A program made the translations under genes and the position numbers. Below are positions 1-10,945 of a stretch of 64,000 nt of DNA, in pieces. The number at the start of each line of letters is the position of its first letter. The stretch's first letter is position 1. The stretch is from NCBI RefSeq assembly GCF_036010485.1, contig NZ_CP108568.1, forward strand, positions 4,595,001 through 4,659,000. The letters are read 5' to 3'. The notes under the pieces were generated by a model. That model was not told the origin of the DNA. It saw nothing but the letters and a program-made list of their open reading frames with translations, and did not search any database. This stretch comes from Streptomyces sp. NBC_01198 (GTDB lineage: Bacteria; Actinomycetota; Actinomycetes; Streptomycetales; Streptomycetaceae).

Positions 1-108
1 TGATGCATGATCTGCCGCTGATCGGACGGGCATCCCATATCTACTCGCGTAGAGTTTCGCACCGGGTACGCTGGAGGAACCTCACGCACCACACCACCGG
101 GAGTGCCA
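1..108 (+). promoter_or_regulatory. leader and probable promoter region of the purSQL operon
   Basis: This is the region in front of purS. It contains a short imperfect dyad CTACTCGCGTAG near 42-53, followed by a TAGAGT element. These could be an operator and a -10 box, but neither is strong enough to assign. A GGGAG ribosome site at about 100-104 is placed well for the GTG at 109. Confidence 0.3.
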
Positions 109-354
109 GTGGCACGCGTCGTAGTCGACGTCATGCTCAAGCCGGAGATCCTCGACCCGCAGGGCCAGGCGGTACAGCGCGCGCTGCCACGCCTCGGCTT
201 CGCCGGGATCTCCGACGTCCGCCAGGGAAAGCGCTTTGAACTCGAGGTCGAGGGGCCCGTCGACGACGCCGCCCTCGCCCGCATTCGGGAGATGGCGGAA
301 ACCTTTCTCGCCAACACCGTGATCGAGGACTTCGACGTAAAGGTCGAGTCGTGA
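109..354 (+). CDS. purS: phosphoribosylformylglycinamidine synthase subunit PurS
   Basis: This small subunit of the three-part FGAM synthase (step 4 of purine synthesis) bridges the PurQ glutaminase and the PurL synthetase in the cytoplasm. The 81-residue protein starts MARVVVDVMLKPE and carries the family stretch GISDVRQGKRFELEVEG, as expected for PurS at about 80-90 aa. A GTG at 103 is also in frame, but the GTG at 109 sits about 5 nt after GGGAG and gives the usual MARVVV start. The stop overlaps the GTG of purQ by four bases (351-354), so translation is probably coupled. The first gene of purS-purQ-purL. Confidence 0.97.
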   Translation: MARVVVDVMLKPEILDPQGQAVQRALPRLGFAGISDVRQGKRFELEVEGPVDDAALARIREMAETFLANTVIEDFDVKVES

Positions 355-1031
355 CTGCCCGCATTGGCGTCGTCACATTTCCCGGCACGCTCGACGACCG
401 CGACACGCAGCGGGCGATCGGCATCGCGGGCGCGGAAGCCGTGCCGCTGTGGCACCGCGACAAGGACCTCAAGCAGGTCGACGCGGTCGTTCTGCCGGGC
501 GGCTTCTCCTACGGCGACTATCTGCGGGCCGGCGCGATCTCCCGCTTCTCGCCGGTGATGGGGACGATTGTCGAGCAGGCGAACGCCGGAATGCCGGTGC
601 TCGGCATCTGCAACGGTTTCCAGGTGCTGTGCGAAGCGCATCTGCTGCCGGGCGCGATGCTCAGGAACACCGGCCTGCACTTCGTCTGCCGCGACCAGAA
701 ACTGCGGGTCGAGACCGCCGCCACCGCCTGGACCGCGGACTACGCGGCCGGCCAGGAGATCTCCATCCCGCTCAAGAACATCGACGGCCGCTACACCGCC
801 GACGAGCGCACCCTGGACGAGCTGGAGGCCGAGGGCCGGGTGGCCTTCCGCTACCTGGACGGCAACCCCAACGGGTCGCAGCGCGACATCGCCGGCATCA
901 CCAACGCGGCCGGCAACGTCGTCGGCCTGATGCCGCACCCCGAGCACGCCGTGGAGTCGCTGATCGGCACCGGCCGCACCGACGGCCTGCCGTTCTTCAC
1001 GTCGGTACTGAAGAGGCTGGTCAACGCATGA
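351..1031 (+). CDS. purQ: phosphoribosylformylglycinamidine synthase subunit PurQ (glutaminase)
   Basis: PurQ is the class I glutamine amidotransferase subunit that releases ammonia from glutamine and passes it to PurL. The 226-residue length is normal. The nucleophile is Cys87 in GICNGFQVLC, and the His196/Glu198 pair lies in MPHPEH. The substrate-binding GGFSYGDYLRAG stretch begins at residue 50. The GTG start at 351 overlaps the purS stop. The stop TGA (1029-1031) overlaps an ATG of a 30-codon reading frame that leads to purL, so the three subunits look translationally linked. Confidence 0.98.
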   Translation: MTARIGVVTFPGTLDDRDTQRAIGIAGAEAVPLWHRDKDLKQVDAVVLPGGFSYGDYLRAGAISRFSPVMGTIVEQANAGMPVLGICNGFQVLCEAHLLPGAMLRNTGLHFVCRDQKLRVETAATAWTADYAAGQEISIPLKNIDGRYTADERTLDELEAEGRVAFRYLDGNPNGSQRDIAGITNAAGNVVGLMPHPEHAVESLIGTGRTDGLPFFTSVLKRLVNA

Positions 1032-1116
1032 CCCTCGACACCGGAGCAGCCGAGAGAGTGACTGAGCGCCCCGGAGCACGACGCCAGTTCAACCTCGCGC
1101 GAAGGAGCGACCGAGC

Positions 1117-1120
<4 letters not shown>
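1028..1120 (+). CDS. possible 30-codon minicistron linking purQ and purL
   Basis: An ATG that overlaps the purQ stop (ATGA, 1028-1031) opens a 30-codon frame. Its own stop overlaps the purL start codon (GTGA, 1117-1120). The first codons, ATGACCCTCGACACC, repeat the first codons of purL (GTGACCCTCGACACC). This suggests either a small duplication that displaced the original purL start or a coupling peptide that keeps ribosomes moving between the genes. No known family is recognised, and the peptide may have no function of its own. Confidence 0.35.
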
Positions 1121-3366
<2,246 letters not shown>

Positions 3367-3379
3367 GATCCCCGCGTCG

Positions 3380-3424
3380 GTACGCGGCGGCGCCGCGCGT
3401 TCAGTCGCGCAGCGCCGCCGCGTA
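3380..3424. terminator. bidirectional hairpin terminator between purL and the convergent kinase gene
   Basis: GTACGCGGCGGCG (3380-3392) pairs with CGCCGCCGCGTAC (3412-3424) around a GC-rich loop. It lies between purL and a convergent gene, and its right arm overlaps the 3' end of that gene. There is no clear T-run, as is common in streptomycete terminators. Confidence 0.6.
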
Positions 3425-4204
3425 CGCGTTCCGCCGGCTGACCAGCCAGGCCTGCGCGCGGTCCCAGCGCGCCCAGCCGCCCTGCCGGGCGACCGCCTCG
3501 GCGTAAGCCAAGTCGCCGTCCGCGACCCGGCGTTCGACGAAGCACCGGCCCGCGGCCGCGGTCTGCTCGACCACCGCGGGCAGGTCGGCGCGTTCGTCCG
3601 GCGTCAGCCCGTACGCGTCGGCCAGCAGCCGCAGCCGCCGCAGCGGGTCGAGGCCGGCCGGATACTGCGCGGCCGCCGAGACCGGGTCGAGCATCGGGAC
3701 CCAGAAGCGGGCCGCCATCGCCACGTCCCACAACGGGCGGCCGGGCGCGGCGAGGTCGAAGTCGATCAGCGCGACGGCGTGCCCGCCGCGGAAGACGACG
3801 TTCTCCGGGCACACGTCGTTGTGGCACAGCAGGGGCCCGCCCGCCGGATCGGCCAGCGCGCGGTCCCAGTCCGCCCCCGGGTCGAACGGCACGTCCGCGC
3901 CCGCGTCGTGCAGCCGCCGCAGCAGCCGGCCCACCGAGCGCAGGGCGCCGTCCGTCATCACCCGGGCAGGGAAGGGCGGCAGGGCCACATCCCCCTCGAC
4001 GTACGTCAGTTGCTCCCGCCCGCCCCCCAACGCGACCCCGAGGGGCGCGCCGTCGAAGCCGCGCTCGCGCAGACCGGCCAGATAGGCGTGCACCCCCGCC
4101 GCGTTCCTCGACGCGGGCCGGTCCACCACCCCGCCCCGCCGGAAGACCCCGCCGGCGTTCGCCATCCCCCCGGCGAGCCGCTCGCCACCCGCACCTGCAC
4201 TCAT
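3401..4204 (-). CDS. aminoglycoside phosphotransferase (APH)-fold kinase family protein
   Basis: This is a 267-residue cytoplasmic protein with the kinase-like APH fold. It has the Brenner-type catalytic motif CHNDVCPENVVF and the metal-binding segment ALIDFDLAAPGRPLWDVA, typical of phosphotransferase enzyme family (Pfam APH) members. The natural substrate cannot be told from sequence, because these proteins are common in streptomycetes and most are not proven resistance genes. It faces purL convergently and shares a terminator with it. The start is ATG at 4204; an in-frame later ATG (MANAGG) is a possible alternative. Confidence 0.75.
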   Translation of the reverse strand: MSAGAGGERLAGGMANAGGVFRRGGVVDRPASRNAAGVHAYLAGLRERGFDGAPLGVALGGGREQLTYVEGDVALPPFPARVMTDGALRSVGRLLRRLHDAGADVPFDPGADWDRALADPAGGPLLCHNDVCPENVVFRGGHAVALIDFDLAAPGRPLWDVAMAARFWVPMLDPVSAAAQYPAGLDPLRRLRLLADAYGLTPDERADLPAVVEQTAAAGRCFVERRVADGDLAYAEAVARQGGWARWDRAQAWLVSRRNAYAAALRD

Positions 4205-4550
4205 GAGCCCCTCTTTTCCCGGTGGATCCGCCCGACGCTACCCGGGGGCGCAACCGGCTCTCGGCCGCCAGCCCGGAATTCGCCACGCAGCGGGCTGCCG
4301 CCCCGGGTGAGTGCGAACTGGCCCTACACCGCCCGAGGATGACCGCCACCACCCGCCCGTACACCCTGCTGCCCCTCCCCACCCCTGGCGCCCACCTCTT
4401 CGTCTGCCTCCCGCCACCCGGCATCCCCACCCCCTTCCACGACCTCGCCGCCCCGGCGGCCTGCCCGAGCCGACCTCGGCGGAACGTGTCCACATTCACT
4501 CGTTCGGGTGGTGGTTATGCTTTTGGCATATTCATCGCGCTGGGATCGGC
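4205..4550. other. intergenic region between divergent kinase and Uma2-like genes
   Basis: This stretch holds no gene that I can support. The last 70 bases are clearly AT-richer than the surroundings (TTATGCTTTTGGCATATTC around 4515-4533), which fits a promoter for the rightward gene at 4551. Confidence 0.4.
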
Positions 4551-5195
4551 ATGATGTCGATCATGACCAAGCGCACTGCGACCGGGGGCTACGGACTCCC
4601 GGACCGCCTTCCGGCTAACGTGGACGGCATGGACCCCGAGTCGTACGCCGCTCTGCGCCGCGTGGCCGAGGATCTGGCCGAGCTGCCGGGCCTCGGCAAG
4701 GTCGAGATCGCCGACGGCGAGGTCATCGTCATGACGGCCCCCGTCAACCGGCACGAGCTCGCGGTCCTGCGCCTGCGCCGTCAGCTCGACGCACAGGTGA
4801 GCAGGACGCATCCCGGCTACATCGCCCACGCCGGTGCCGACGTCGAGGACCCCGGCCTCGGGAAGCTCCGGTGCCCGGACATCATGGTCTTTCCCGAAGC
4901 CAGCCTGGAGAACACCGAGGCGGCCCTGCGGCCGGACGAGGTGCTGCTCGTCGTCGAGATCGTCTCCCGCTCCAACCCGCGGAACGACTACCGCGACAAG
5001 GTGGCGGACTACTCCGCCATGGGCATTCCGCACTACGTGATCGTCGACCCCCGCGACGGCACCGGCATCGTGCACTCGCTGCCCGGCTACCGGCAGCGGA
5101 CGGCCTTCGTCTTCGGCGACACCGTCAGCGTCGGTCCGTGGAAGCTCGACACCGGTGGCCTGCTGACGTACGGGCCCCCGCGTGCGGCGGGATAA
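4551..5195 (+). CDS. Uma2 family (DUF820) putative endonuclease
   Basis: A 214-residue protein of the Uma2/DUF820 family, which has a PD-(D/E)XK nuclease-like fold. The core is visible as VEIADGEVIVM, then PDIMVF, then LLVVEIVSRSN, and DYRDKVADYSAMGIPHYVIVDP. The D and E residues of PDI and VVEIVS match the predicted catalytic positions. The biological role of the family is not established, although it is expanded in cyanobacteria and actinomycetes. ATG codons at 4551, 4554, 4563 and 4629 are all in frame. I chose 4551 because a weak GGGAT site precedes it, but 4629 would also keep the complete domain. Confidence 0.75.
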   Translation: MMSIMTKRTATGGYGLPDRLPANVDGMDPESYAALRRVAEDLAELPGLGKVEIADGEVIVMTAPVNRHELAVLRLRRQLDAQVSRTHPGYIAHAGADVEDPGLGKLRCPDIMVFPEASLENTEAALRPDEVLLVVEIVSRSNPRNDYRDKVADYSAMGIPHYVIVDPRDGTGIVHSLPGYRQRTAFVFGDTVSVGPWKLDTGGLLTYGPPRAAG

Positions 5196-5235
5196 GCAGT
5201 GGTCCGGGGGTGGACGGGGCTGGTTGGGTGAAGGG

Positions 5236-5667
5236 ATGAACGACAAGCTCCCTGACGGGTACGAGATATCCACCGACACCGCGCGGCTCGACGTCGCGCT
5301 GATCCACCAGTGGCTCTCGCAGGATGCGTACTGGGCCCTCGGGCGTACGCGCGAGAAGGTGGATGCGGCCATCGCGGGATCGCTCAACTTCGGCGTCTAC
5401 GACAGCGCTTCGGGCGCACAGCTCGCATACGCGCGGGTCGTCACCGACAGGGCGACCTTCGGGTGGCTGTGCGACGTCTACGTGGCTCCCGCCGCGCGCG
5501 GCAAGGGCATCGGCACCGGGCTGACCGCCGCCGTGCGCGACCACCTGGCCCCGTACGGCCTGCGGCGGCTCATGCTGGCCACCGCCGACGCGCACGGGGT
5601 CTACGCGAAGATCGGCTTCGAGCCGATCGCCGAGCCGGACAAGTGGATGGCCCTCGGCGAGCAGTGA
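5236..5667 (+). CDS. GNAT family N-acetyltransferase
   Basis: A 143-residue acetyl-CoA-dependent acetyltransferase. The acetyl-CoA loop reads VYVAPAARGKGIGTGL, preceded by the beta strand GWLCDVYV and followed by the C-terminal YAKIGFEPI strand seen in GNAT enzymes. The family motif DAYWALGRTRE near the N-terminus resembles streptomycete GNATs of unknown substrate. The start is ATG 5236 after GAAGGG. A longer frame upstream has no ribosome site. It lies 40 bp after the Uma2-like gene and may be co-transcribed. Confidence 0.85.
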   Translation: MNDKLPDGYEISTDTARLDVALIHQWLSQDAYWALGRTREKVDAAIAGSLNFGVYDSASGAQLAYARVVTDRATFGWLCDVYVAPAARGKGIGTGLTAAVRDHLAPYGLRRLMLATADAHGVYAKIGFEPIAEPDKWMALGEQ

Positions 5668-5718
5668 CGCCGGTCACCAGCGGCGGGCGGCCCCCTCGGC
5701 GGCCGCCACAATGAGCCG

Positions 5719-6225
5719 GTGACCATCGAACGGCCCTGGCCGCCCTCCATCGCCGGCGAGCGCGAGACGCTGCGCGGCTTCCTCGACCACCACCGGGCGA
5801 CGCTCGCCGCCAAGTGCGACGGCCTGACCGACGAGGACCTGCGCAGGCAGTCCGTGCCGCCGTCGACGCTGAGCCTGCTCGGCCTGCTGCGGCACATGGC
5901 GGAGGTCGAGCGCGCCTGGTTCCGCCGGGTCGTCGGCGGCGAGGACATCCCGCTCGTCTGGTCCGACGCCATGGACTTCCAGGTCGCCTACGACGCGTCC
6001 GGCGCCACCCGCGAGGAGGCCTTCCCGGCCTGGCAGGCCGAGATCGACCACGCCCGCCGCATCGAGGCCGCCGCCCCCGACCTGGACCTCGTCGTCCACA
6101 ACTCCCGCGGCGGGGAGGACGTTTCGCTGCGTACGGTGATGATCCACGTGATCCTGGAGTACGGCCGCCACAACGGCCACGCGGATCTCCTCCGCGAGGC
6201 GATCGACGGCACGGTCGGGACGTAG
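5719..6225 (+). CDS. DinB family protein (DUF664 type)
   Basis: A 168-residue four-helix-bundle protein of the DinB/DUF664 group. In actinobacteria these are often mycothiol-dependent enzymes or uncharacterised metal-binding proteins. The expected histidines are present: LLRHMAEVERAWF, and near the C-terminus HVILEYGRHNGHADLLRE, which gives a three-His metal site (H in LRHM, H and H in GRHNGH). The GTG start at 5719 is the only one that gives a full-length domain. The substrate is unknown. Confidence 0.8.
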   Translation: MTIERPWPPSIAGERETLRGFLDHHRATLAAKCDGLTDEDLRRQSVPPSTLSLLGLLRHMAEVERAWFRRVVGGEDIPLVWSDAMDFQVAYDASGATREEAFPAWQAEIDHARRIEAAAPDLDLVVHNSRGGEDVSLRTVMIHVILEYGRHNGHADLLREAIDGTVGT

Positions 6226-6339
6226 CCGGGCTGGCACCGCGGACGCCGGAAGCCGGGGAGCGGAAGCTCCCACCCCCACATGCGAACGTTCCCCGGAATT
6301 CGTGGACATCAGTGCGTGCGCGGTGCAAGCATCGGAACG

Positions 6340-7632
6340 GTGGCTGTCAACGATCCAGAACGCAGACCCCTCCACCGGCAACGGGACTTCGCGCTGCTGT
6401 GGGGCGGGCAGACCGTCAGCGAGATCGGCTCGCAGATCTCCGTGCTCGCGCTGCCGCTGGTCGCCGTCGTCGTGCTCGGCGCCAGTGCCTTCCAGGTCGG
6501 ACTGCTGTCGGCGGCGCAGACCAGCGCGTATCTCCTGGTGGCGCTGCCCGCAGGGGCCGTGGTGGACCGGGTCGCCAAACGGCGGTTGATGATCGGGTGC
6601 AACCTCGGGCTGCTCGCCGTCATCGGCTCGGTGCCGGTGGCACACGCGGCGGGGGCGCTGACGCTCGGACAGCTGTACGGGGTCGCGCTCGTGGCCGGCG
6701 TGCTGTCGGTCTTCTTCTCGGTCGCCTACCAGAGCTATCTCCCGACGCTGCTGGACCGCGAGCAGCTGATGGACGGCAACGGCAAGCTCGCCGCGTCGCA
6801 GTCCGCCGCCCAGATCGCCGGGCCGGGGGCAGGGGCGGGGCTGGTCACGCTGGTCGGCGCGGCCGCCGCGATGACCGCGGACGCGCTGTCCTTCGCGGTG
6901 TCGGCGGCCTCGCTGGCCGCGATACGCACCCGCGAGCCGGCCAGGCCGCCCGCCGCGGGGCCGCGGCCCACCCTGCGGGCGCAGATCGGCGCCGGGCTCG
7001 CGCACGTGCTGCGGGACCCGATCCTGCGCAACTCCGTGGCCTTCAACGGCACCGCCAACTTCTTCGTGATCATGGTCGAGACACTCGGCCCGGTCTTCCT
7101 GATCCGCACCCTGCACCTGCGTCCCGGCCTGGTCGGGCTGCTGCTCGCGCTGGGCGCGGTCGGCGGGGTCGCGGGCGGGGTGGCCGCCAAGTCGCTGGCC
7201 CGGCGGGTCGGTTCCGCCCGGATCAGCTGGGTCGCCATGACCCTGCTGTCGCTGCCCGGACTGCTGATCCCGCTGGCCGGGCACGGCTGGGCGGTGCTGC
7301 TGTTCGGCGCGGGCTGGATCTCCTGGACCTTCGCCTCCACCGTCACCGGGATCTCGCTGGTCAGCTACCGCCAGGCGACCTGCCCGCCGGAACTGCTCGG
7401 CCGGGTCAGCGCGGCGGCCCGCTGGATCAACTGGGGCACGCTGCCGCTGGGCGGGCTGGTCGGCGGGGCGCTCGCGACGACGCTCGGGGTGCGCGCGACG
7501 CTGTGGATCGCGGTGACCGGCGGCTGTTCCGCGGGCCTGTGGCTGTTCTTCTCGCCGCTGCGCCGCCTGCGCGACATCCCCCTCGGCCGCCCGGCGGGCG
7601 CCGGCCCGGCAGTGGCCGCCGGGGCGGCCTGA
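6340..7632 (+). CDS. MFS transporter (12-TM drug/siderophore exporter type)
   Basis: A 430-residue inner-membrane protein of the major facilitator superfamily, close in type to EntS/MFS_3 exporters. It has about twelve hydrophobic segments, the N-terminal RDFALLWGGQTVSEIGSQIS signature and the loop 2-3 motif PAGAVVDRVAKRRLM. The start is taken as GTG 6340 (VAVNDPERRP). An upstream ATG at 6280 would add 20 residues without a membrane segment. The substrate cannot be predicted and no regulator is adjacent. Confidence 0.85.
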   Translation: MAVNDPERRPLHRQRDFALLWGGQTVSEIGSQISVLALPLVAVVVLGASAFQVGLLSAAQTSAYLLVALPAGAVVDRVAKRRLMIGCNLGLLAVIGSVPVAHAAGALTLGQLYGVALVAGVLSVFFSVAYQSYLPTLLDREQLMDGNGKLAASQSAAQIAGPGAGAGLVTLVGAAAAMTADALSFAVSAASLAAIRTREPARPPAAGPRPTLRAQIGAGLAHVLRDPILRNSVAFNGTANFFVIMVETLGPVFLIRTLHLRPGLVGLLLALGAVGGVAGGVAAKSLARRVGSARISWVAMTLLSLPGLLIPLAGHGWAVLLFGAGWISWTFASTVTGISLVSYRQATCPPELLGRVSAAARWINWGTLPLGGLVGGALATTLGVRATLWIAVTGGCSAGLWLFFSPLRRLRDIPLGRPAGAGPAVAAGAA

Positions 7633-7750
7633 CGCGGTGCGGCCGTCCGTGGTTGGCTGTCGCGAGGACGGGCGGGACGGTCGTGTCGACGGCTGCCCGC
7701 CCTCCCCTGACAACGGACAACGCACAACGAACCCGAGCGAGGACCAGAGC

Positions 7751-7954
7751 ATGTACGAGTACAAGGTCGTCTCCTTCCGTGAATCGCTGATCGGTGACGC
7801 GCTCGACGGCGACAAGCTGGAGAAGACCCTCAACAAGCACGCGGACGACGGCTGGGCGCTGAAGTCCATCACCGCGGCCGACGTGAAGGGCCGGATAGGC
7901 CCCGGCGCCGTCGAGGGCCTGCTCCTCACCTTCGAGCGGCCCCGCCAGGCCTGA
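7751..7954 (+). CDS. DUF4177-type small protein
   Basis: A 67-residue protein beginning MYEYKVVSFRE and ending in LLLTFERP. The length, the N-terminal YEYKV strand and the central DGWALKSI match small DUF4177 proteins, whose function is unknown. The start is ATG 7751. It is followed by tandem GC-rich repeats. Confidence 0.75.
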   Translation: MYEYKVVSFRESLIGDALDGDKLEKTLNKHADDGWALKSITAADVKGRIGPGAVEGLLLTFERPRQA

Positions 7955-7967
7955 CCGCCTCCCGGGA

Positions 7968-8000
7968 CCACCCCGGGGCCACCCCGGGGCCACCCCGGGG
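7968..8000. repeat. three tandem copies of an 11-bp repeat
   Basis: CCACCCCGGGG is repeated three times head to tail (7968-7978, 7979-7989, 7990-8000). Each copy contains CCCCGGGG and can pair with itself or with its neighbours, so this may act as a terminator for the DUF4177 gene. Confidence 0.6.
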
Positions 8001-8045
8001 CCGAGTGCCGCCGGCAGCCGCGCCGGCGGCGGTTAGGCTCGCGCC

Positions 8046-8852
8046 ATGCCGCCTGCCAACCGCCGCCGCGCGCGGACCTACGACCCCGACCGCACCTGGG
8101 ACGCGCTGATCGCGCAGGCGGGCCACCTGCGCGACGCCGTGAGGGAGTTGCCGGCCGAGGCGTTCGCCGGGCCGTCCGGGCTGCCCGGGTGGGACGTGCG
8201 GACGCTGGTCGCGCACGTGGCGCGGCAGGTCGATCTGCTCGGGGCGCTGCTGGCCGGCCCGCGGCCCGCGCCCGGCGCGAAGCTGACCGGGCTCGACGCG
8301 TGGACGCAGGAGACCGGGCCGATGGCCGCGAAGCTGGACGCCTCGACGCGCGAGGCCGAGCAGGCGATGGGGGACCCGGTGGCCGCGATGGAGGCGGCGG
8401 TGGACGGCCTCGGCGGGCTGCGCGAGGAGGCCCTGCGGTCCGGGAGGGCGCTCGCTGAACCCTTCGGCGGCATGCGGGCGCTGGACTTCACCGTGACGCG
8501 GCTGGTCGAACTGGTGGTGCACGGCGACGACCTGGCGCGGGCGACGGGCCACGCCGTGGCCTTCGACCGGCAGGCGCTGGCCGCGGTGGTCCGGCTGCTC
8601 GCCGACGCGCTCGCCGCGAAGGCGCCGGGCAACGCGGTCGAGGTACGGGTGCCGCCCTACGCGGCGGTGCAGTGCGTCGAGGGGCCGCGGCACACCCGTG
8701 GCACACCGCCGAACGTCGTGGAGACCGACCCGCTGACCTGGATCCGGCTCGCGACCGGGCGTACTGCCTGGTCCGAGGCGCTGGCGGCGGCCGCCGTCGC
8801 GGCCAGCGGGGAACGCGCGGACCTGGGCCCGTATCTGCCGGTCATGCGCTGA
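8046..8852 (+). CDS. maleylpyruvate isomerase-type mycothiol-dependent enzyme family protein
   Basis: A 268-residue protein with an N-terminal MDMPI/DinB-like helical bundle and a C-terminal sterol-carrier-like domain. This is the layout of streptomycete mycothiol-dependent maleylpyruvate isomerase family proteins. The N-terminal LPGWDVRTLVAHVARQVD and mid-protein VTRLVELVVHGDDLARATG supply the histidines expected for the metal site. The C-terminal part contains TDPLTWIRLATGR, typical of the SCP-like tail. The specific reaction is not known for most members. Confidence 0.85.
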   Translation: MPPANRRRARTYDPDRTWDALIAQAGHLRDAVRELPAEAFAGPSGLPGWDVRTLVAHVARQVDLLGALLAGPRPAPGAKLTGLDAWTQETGPMAAKLDASTREAEQAMGDPVAAMEAAVDGLGGLREEALRSGRALAEPFGGMRALDFTVTRLVELVVHGDDLARATGHAVAFDRQALAAVVRLLADALAAKAPGNAVEVRVPPYAAVQCVEGPRHTRGTPPNVVETDPLTWIRLATGRTAWSEALAAAAVAASGERADLGPYLPVMR

Positions 8853-9391
8853 CCGCCGCGTCACAGCGATCCGGCGGCGATCCTGCCGTGATCCGGCCGC
8901 GGTCCGGCCGCCGCGCATTTCCCGCCCGTGATGCCCCTGAATGCGCGGTAATGGCGTGACGGAATGATGCCGGTCGTCTCTCCCGCATATGCCCGGGCGA
9001 TCTGCTCCCGAAAATTCACCCAGGAACTCACCCGGAATTCCGAATTCCGGCCACCCGGCCCGACCAGGGAAGGTGCCCGCCTGAACCCCGGGAGCGGCCG
9101 GCTGCCCGCCGCCCGGCGGCGATCATTTCCAGCCATTCCGCGACGCTTCCGCGCCGACCCCGGCGGGGATTGCCCGCCGGGCGACGACGTGTGCGTCCGC
9201 GGGCGGCACGGCGGCCCTATGATGCGGGGCGCAGTCGTCGGCCGGGTGCGAACCCCCTTACCGGCCGGCAAGCACGTACCTTGGGGGGCACGTCACACCC
9301 CCGTGTCCCCCAAGGCGCTACGCGCATAGAAGCGCTGATCATGCGGGTCCCTCGTTCGGCCGATCGGCGAACCTGCCCTAGACTCGGTGAT
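8853..9391. other. 540-bp region upstream of purF
   Basis: No gene is supported here. The segment 8870-8915 carries repeated GATCCGGC words. A perfect palindrome sits at 9032-9050 (listed separately). The stretch from 9250 to 9391 precedes purF and should hold its promoter and leader. Confidence 0.4.
9032..9050. promoter_or_regulatory. perfect palindrome upstream of purF, candidate operator
   Basis: CCGGAATTC (9032-9040), one central C, then GAATTCCGG (9042-9050) form a perfect 9-bp inverted repeat. It lies about 340 bp before the purF start in non-coding DNA. It could be an operator, but no regulator is identified. Confidence 0.3.
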
Positions 9392-10909
9392 GTGCCTCGT
9401 GGTGACGGACGACTCAGCCACGACCTGCTCCCCGGCGAGAAGGGCCCCCAGGACGCGTGTGGCGTCTTCGGTGTCTGGGCCCCCGGCGAAGAGGTCGCCA
9501 AACTCACCTATTTCGGGCTGTACGCCCTGCAGCACCGCGGACAGGAATCCGCGGGCATCGCAGTGAGCAACGGCTCCCAGATTCTGGTCTTCAAGGACAT
9601 GGGCCTGGTCTCCCAGGTCTTCGACGAGACCTCGCTCGGCTCGCTGACCGGCCACATCGCCGTCGGCCACGCCCGCTACTCGACCACCGGCGCATCGGTG
9701 TGGGAGAACGCGCAGCCCACCTTCCGCGCCACCGCCCAGGGCTCCATCGCGCTCGGGCACAACGGCAACCTGGTCAACACGGCCGAACTGGCCGGGATGG
9801 TCGCCGACCTGCCGCAGACCCCGGGGCGTACCACCCGGGTGGCCGCGACCAACGACACCGATCTCATCACCGCCCTGCTCGCCGGGCAGACCGGCCCCGA
9901 CGGCACCCCGCTGTCGGTCGAGCAGGCCGGACTGCAGGTGCTGCCGAAAATCAAGGGTGCTTTCAGCCTCGTCTACATGGACGAGCACACCCTCTACGCC
10001 GCCCGTGACCCGCAGGGCATCCGCCCGCTGGTACTCGGCCGGCTGGAGCGCGGCTGGGTCGTCGCGTCGGAGAGCGCCGCGCTGGACATCTGCGGCGCCA
10101 GCTTCGTCCGGGAGATCGAGCCCGGCGAAATGGTCGCGATCGACGAGCAGGGGCTGCGGACGTCCCGCTTCGCCGAGGCCCGCCCCAAGGGCTGCGTGTT
10201 CGAATACGTCTACCTGGCCAGGCCCGACACCGACATCGCGGGCCGCAACGTCTACCTCTCCCGGGTCGAGATGGGCCGCCGGCTGGCCAAGGAGGCGCCG
10301 GTCGACGCCGACCTGGTGATACCGACGCCGGAGTCCGGCACCCCGGCCGCGGTCGGCTACGCCGAGGCCAGCGGTATCCCGTACGGCTCGGGCCTGGTCA
10401 AGAACAGCTACGTCGGCCGGACCTTCATCCAGCCCTCGCAGACCATCAGGCAGCTCGGCATCCGGCTCAAGCTCAACCCGCTCAAGGAAGTCATCCGCGG
10501 CAAGCGCCTCGTGGTGGTGGACGACTCGATCGTCCGCGGCAACACCCAGCGCGCCCTGGTGCGGATGCTGCGCGAGGCGGGCGCGGCCGAGGTGCACGTA
10601 CGGATCTCGTCGCCGCCGGTGAAATGGCCGTGCTTCTTCGGCATCGACTTCGCCACCCGGGCGGAACTCATCGCCAACGGCATGTCGGTCGAGGAGATCG
10701 GCACCTCGCTGGGCGCCGACTCGCTCGCGTACATCTCGCTCGACGCCATGGTCGAGGCGACCACCATCGCCAAGCCCAACCTGTGCCGGGCCTGCTTCGA
10801 CGGCGAATACCCCATGGACCTGCCCGACCCGGAGCTGCTGGGCAAGCAGCTGCTCGAGGTCGAGCTGGCCGGAGGCGCGGACGCGGCCGACGCCCTGCGC
10901 AGGCCGTGA
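9392..10909 (+). CDS. purF: amidophosphoribosyltransferase PurF
   Basis: PurF catalyses the first committed step of purine synthesis, making phosphoribosylamine from PRPP and glutamine. The 505-residue protein begins with a short propeptide that ends before Cys23 (DACGVFG), the N-terminal nucleophile exposed by processing. The glutaminase domain (ALQHRGQES, GHARYSTTG) is followed by the phosphoribosyltransferase domain with the PRPP motif VVVDDSIVRGNT. C-terminal cysteines CRACFDGEYP belong to the Fe-S type seen in B. subtilis and actinobacterial PurF. The GTG at 9392 gives the usual MPRGDGRLSHD start. purM follows 36 bp downstream. Confidence 0.97.
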   Translation: MPRGDGRLSHDLLPGEKGPQDACGVFGVWAPGEEVAKLTYFGLYALQHRGQESAGIAVSNGSQILVFKDMGLVSQVFDETSLGSLTGHIAVGHARYSTTGASVWENAQPTFRATAQGSIALGHNGNLVNTAELAGMVADLPQTPGRTTRVAATNDTDLITALLAGQTGPDGTPLSVEQAGLQVLPKIKGAFSLVYMDEHTLYAARDPQGIRPLVLGRLERGWVVASESAALDICGASFVREIEPGEMVAIDEQGLRTSRFAEARPKGCVFEYVYLARPDTDIAGRNVYLSRVEMGRRLAKEAPVDADLVIPTPESGTPAAVGYAEASGIPYGSGLVKNSYVGRTFIQPSQTIRQLGIRLKLNPLKEVIRGKRLVVVDDSIVRGNTQRALVRMLREAGAAEVHVRISSPPVKWPCFFGIDFATRAELIANGMSVEEIGTSLGADSLAYISLDAMVEATTIAKPNLCRACFDGEYPMDLPDPELLGKQLLEVELAGGADAADALRRP

Positions 10910-10945
10910 GCTTCCGACCTCTCACCCGACACGAAAGTGCCAGCA

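Noticed and set aside
3401..4204. antibiotic-resistance call for the APH-like gene
   Set aside because: The APH fold alone does not show aminoglycoside activity. No antibiotic cluster surrounds it.
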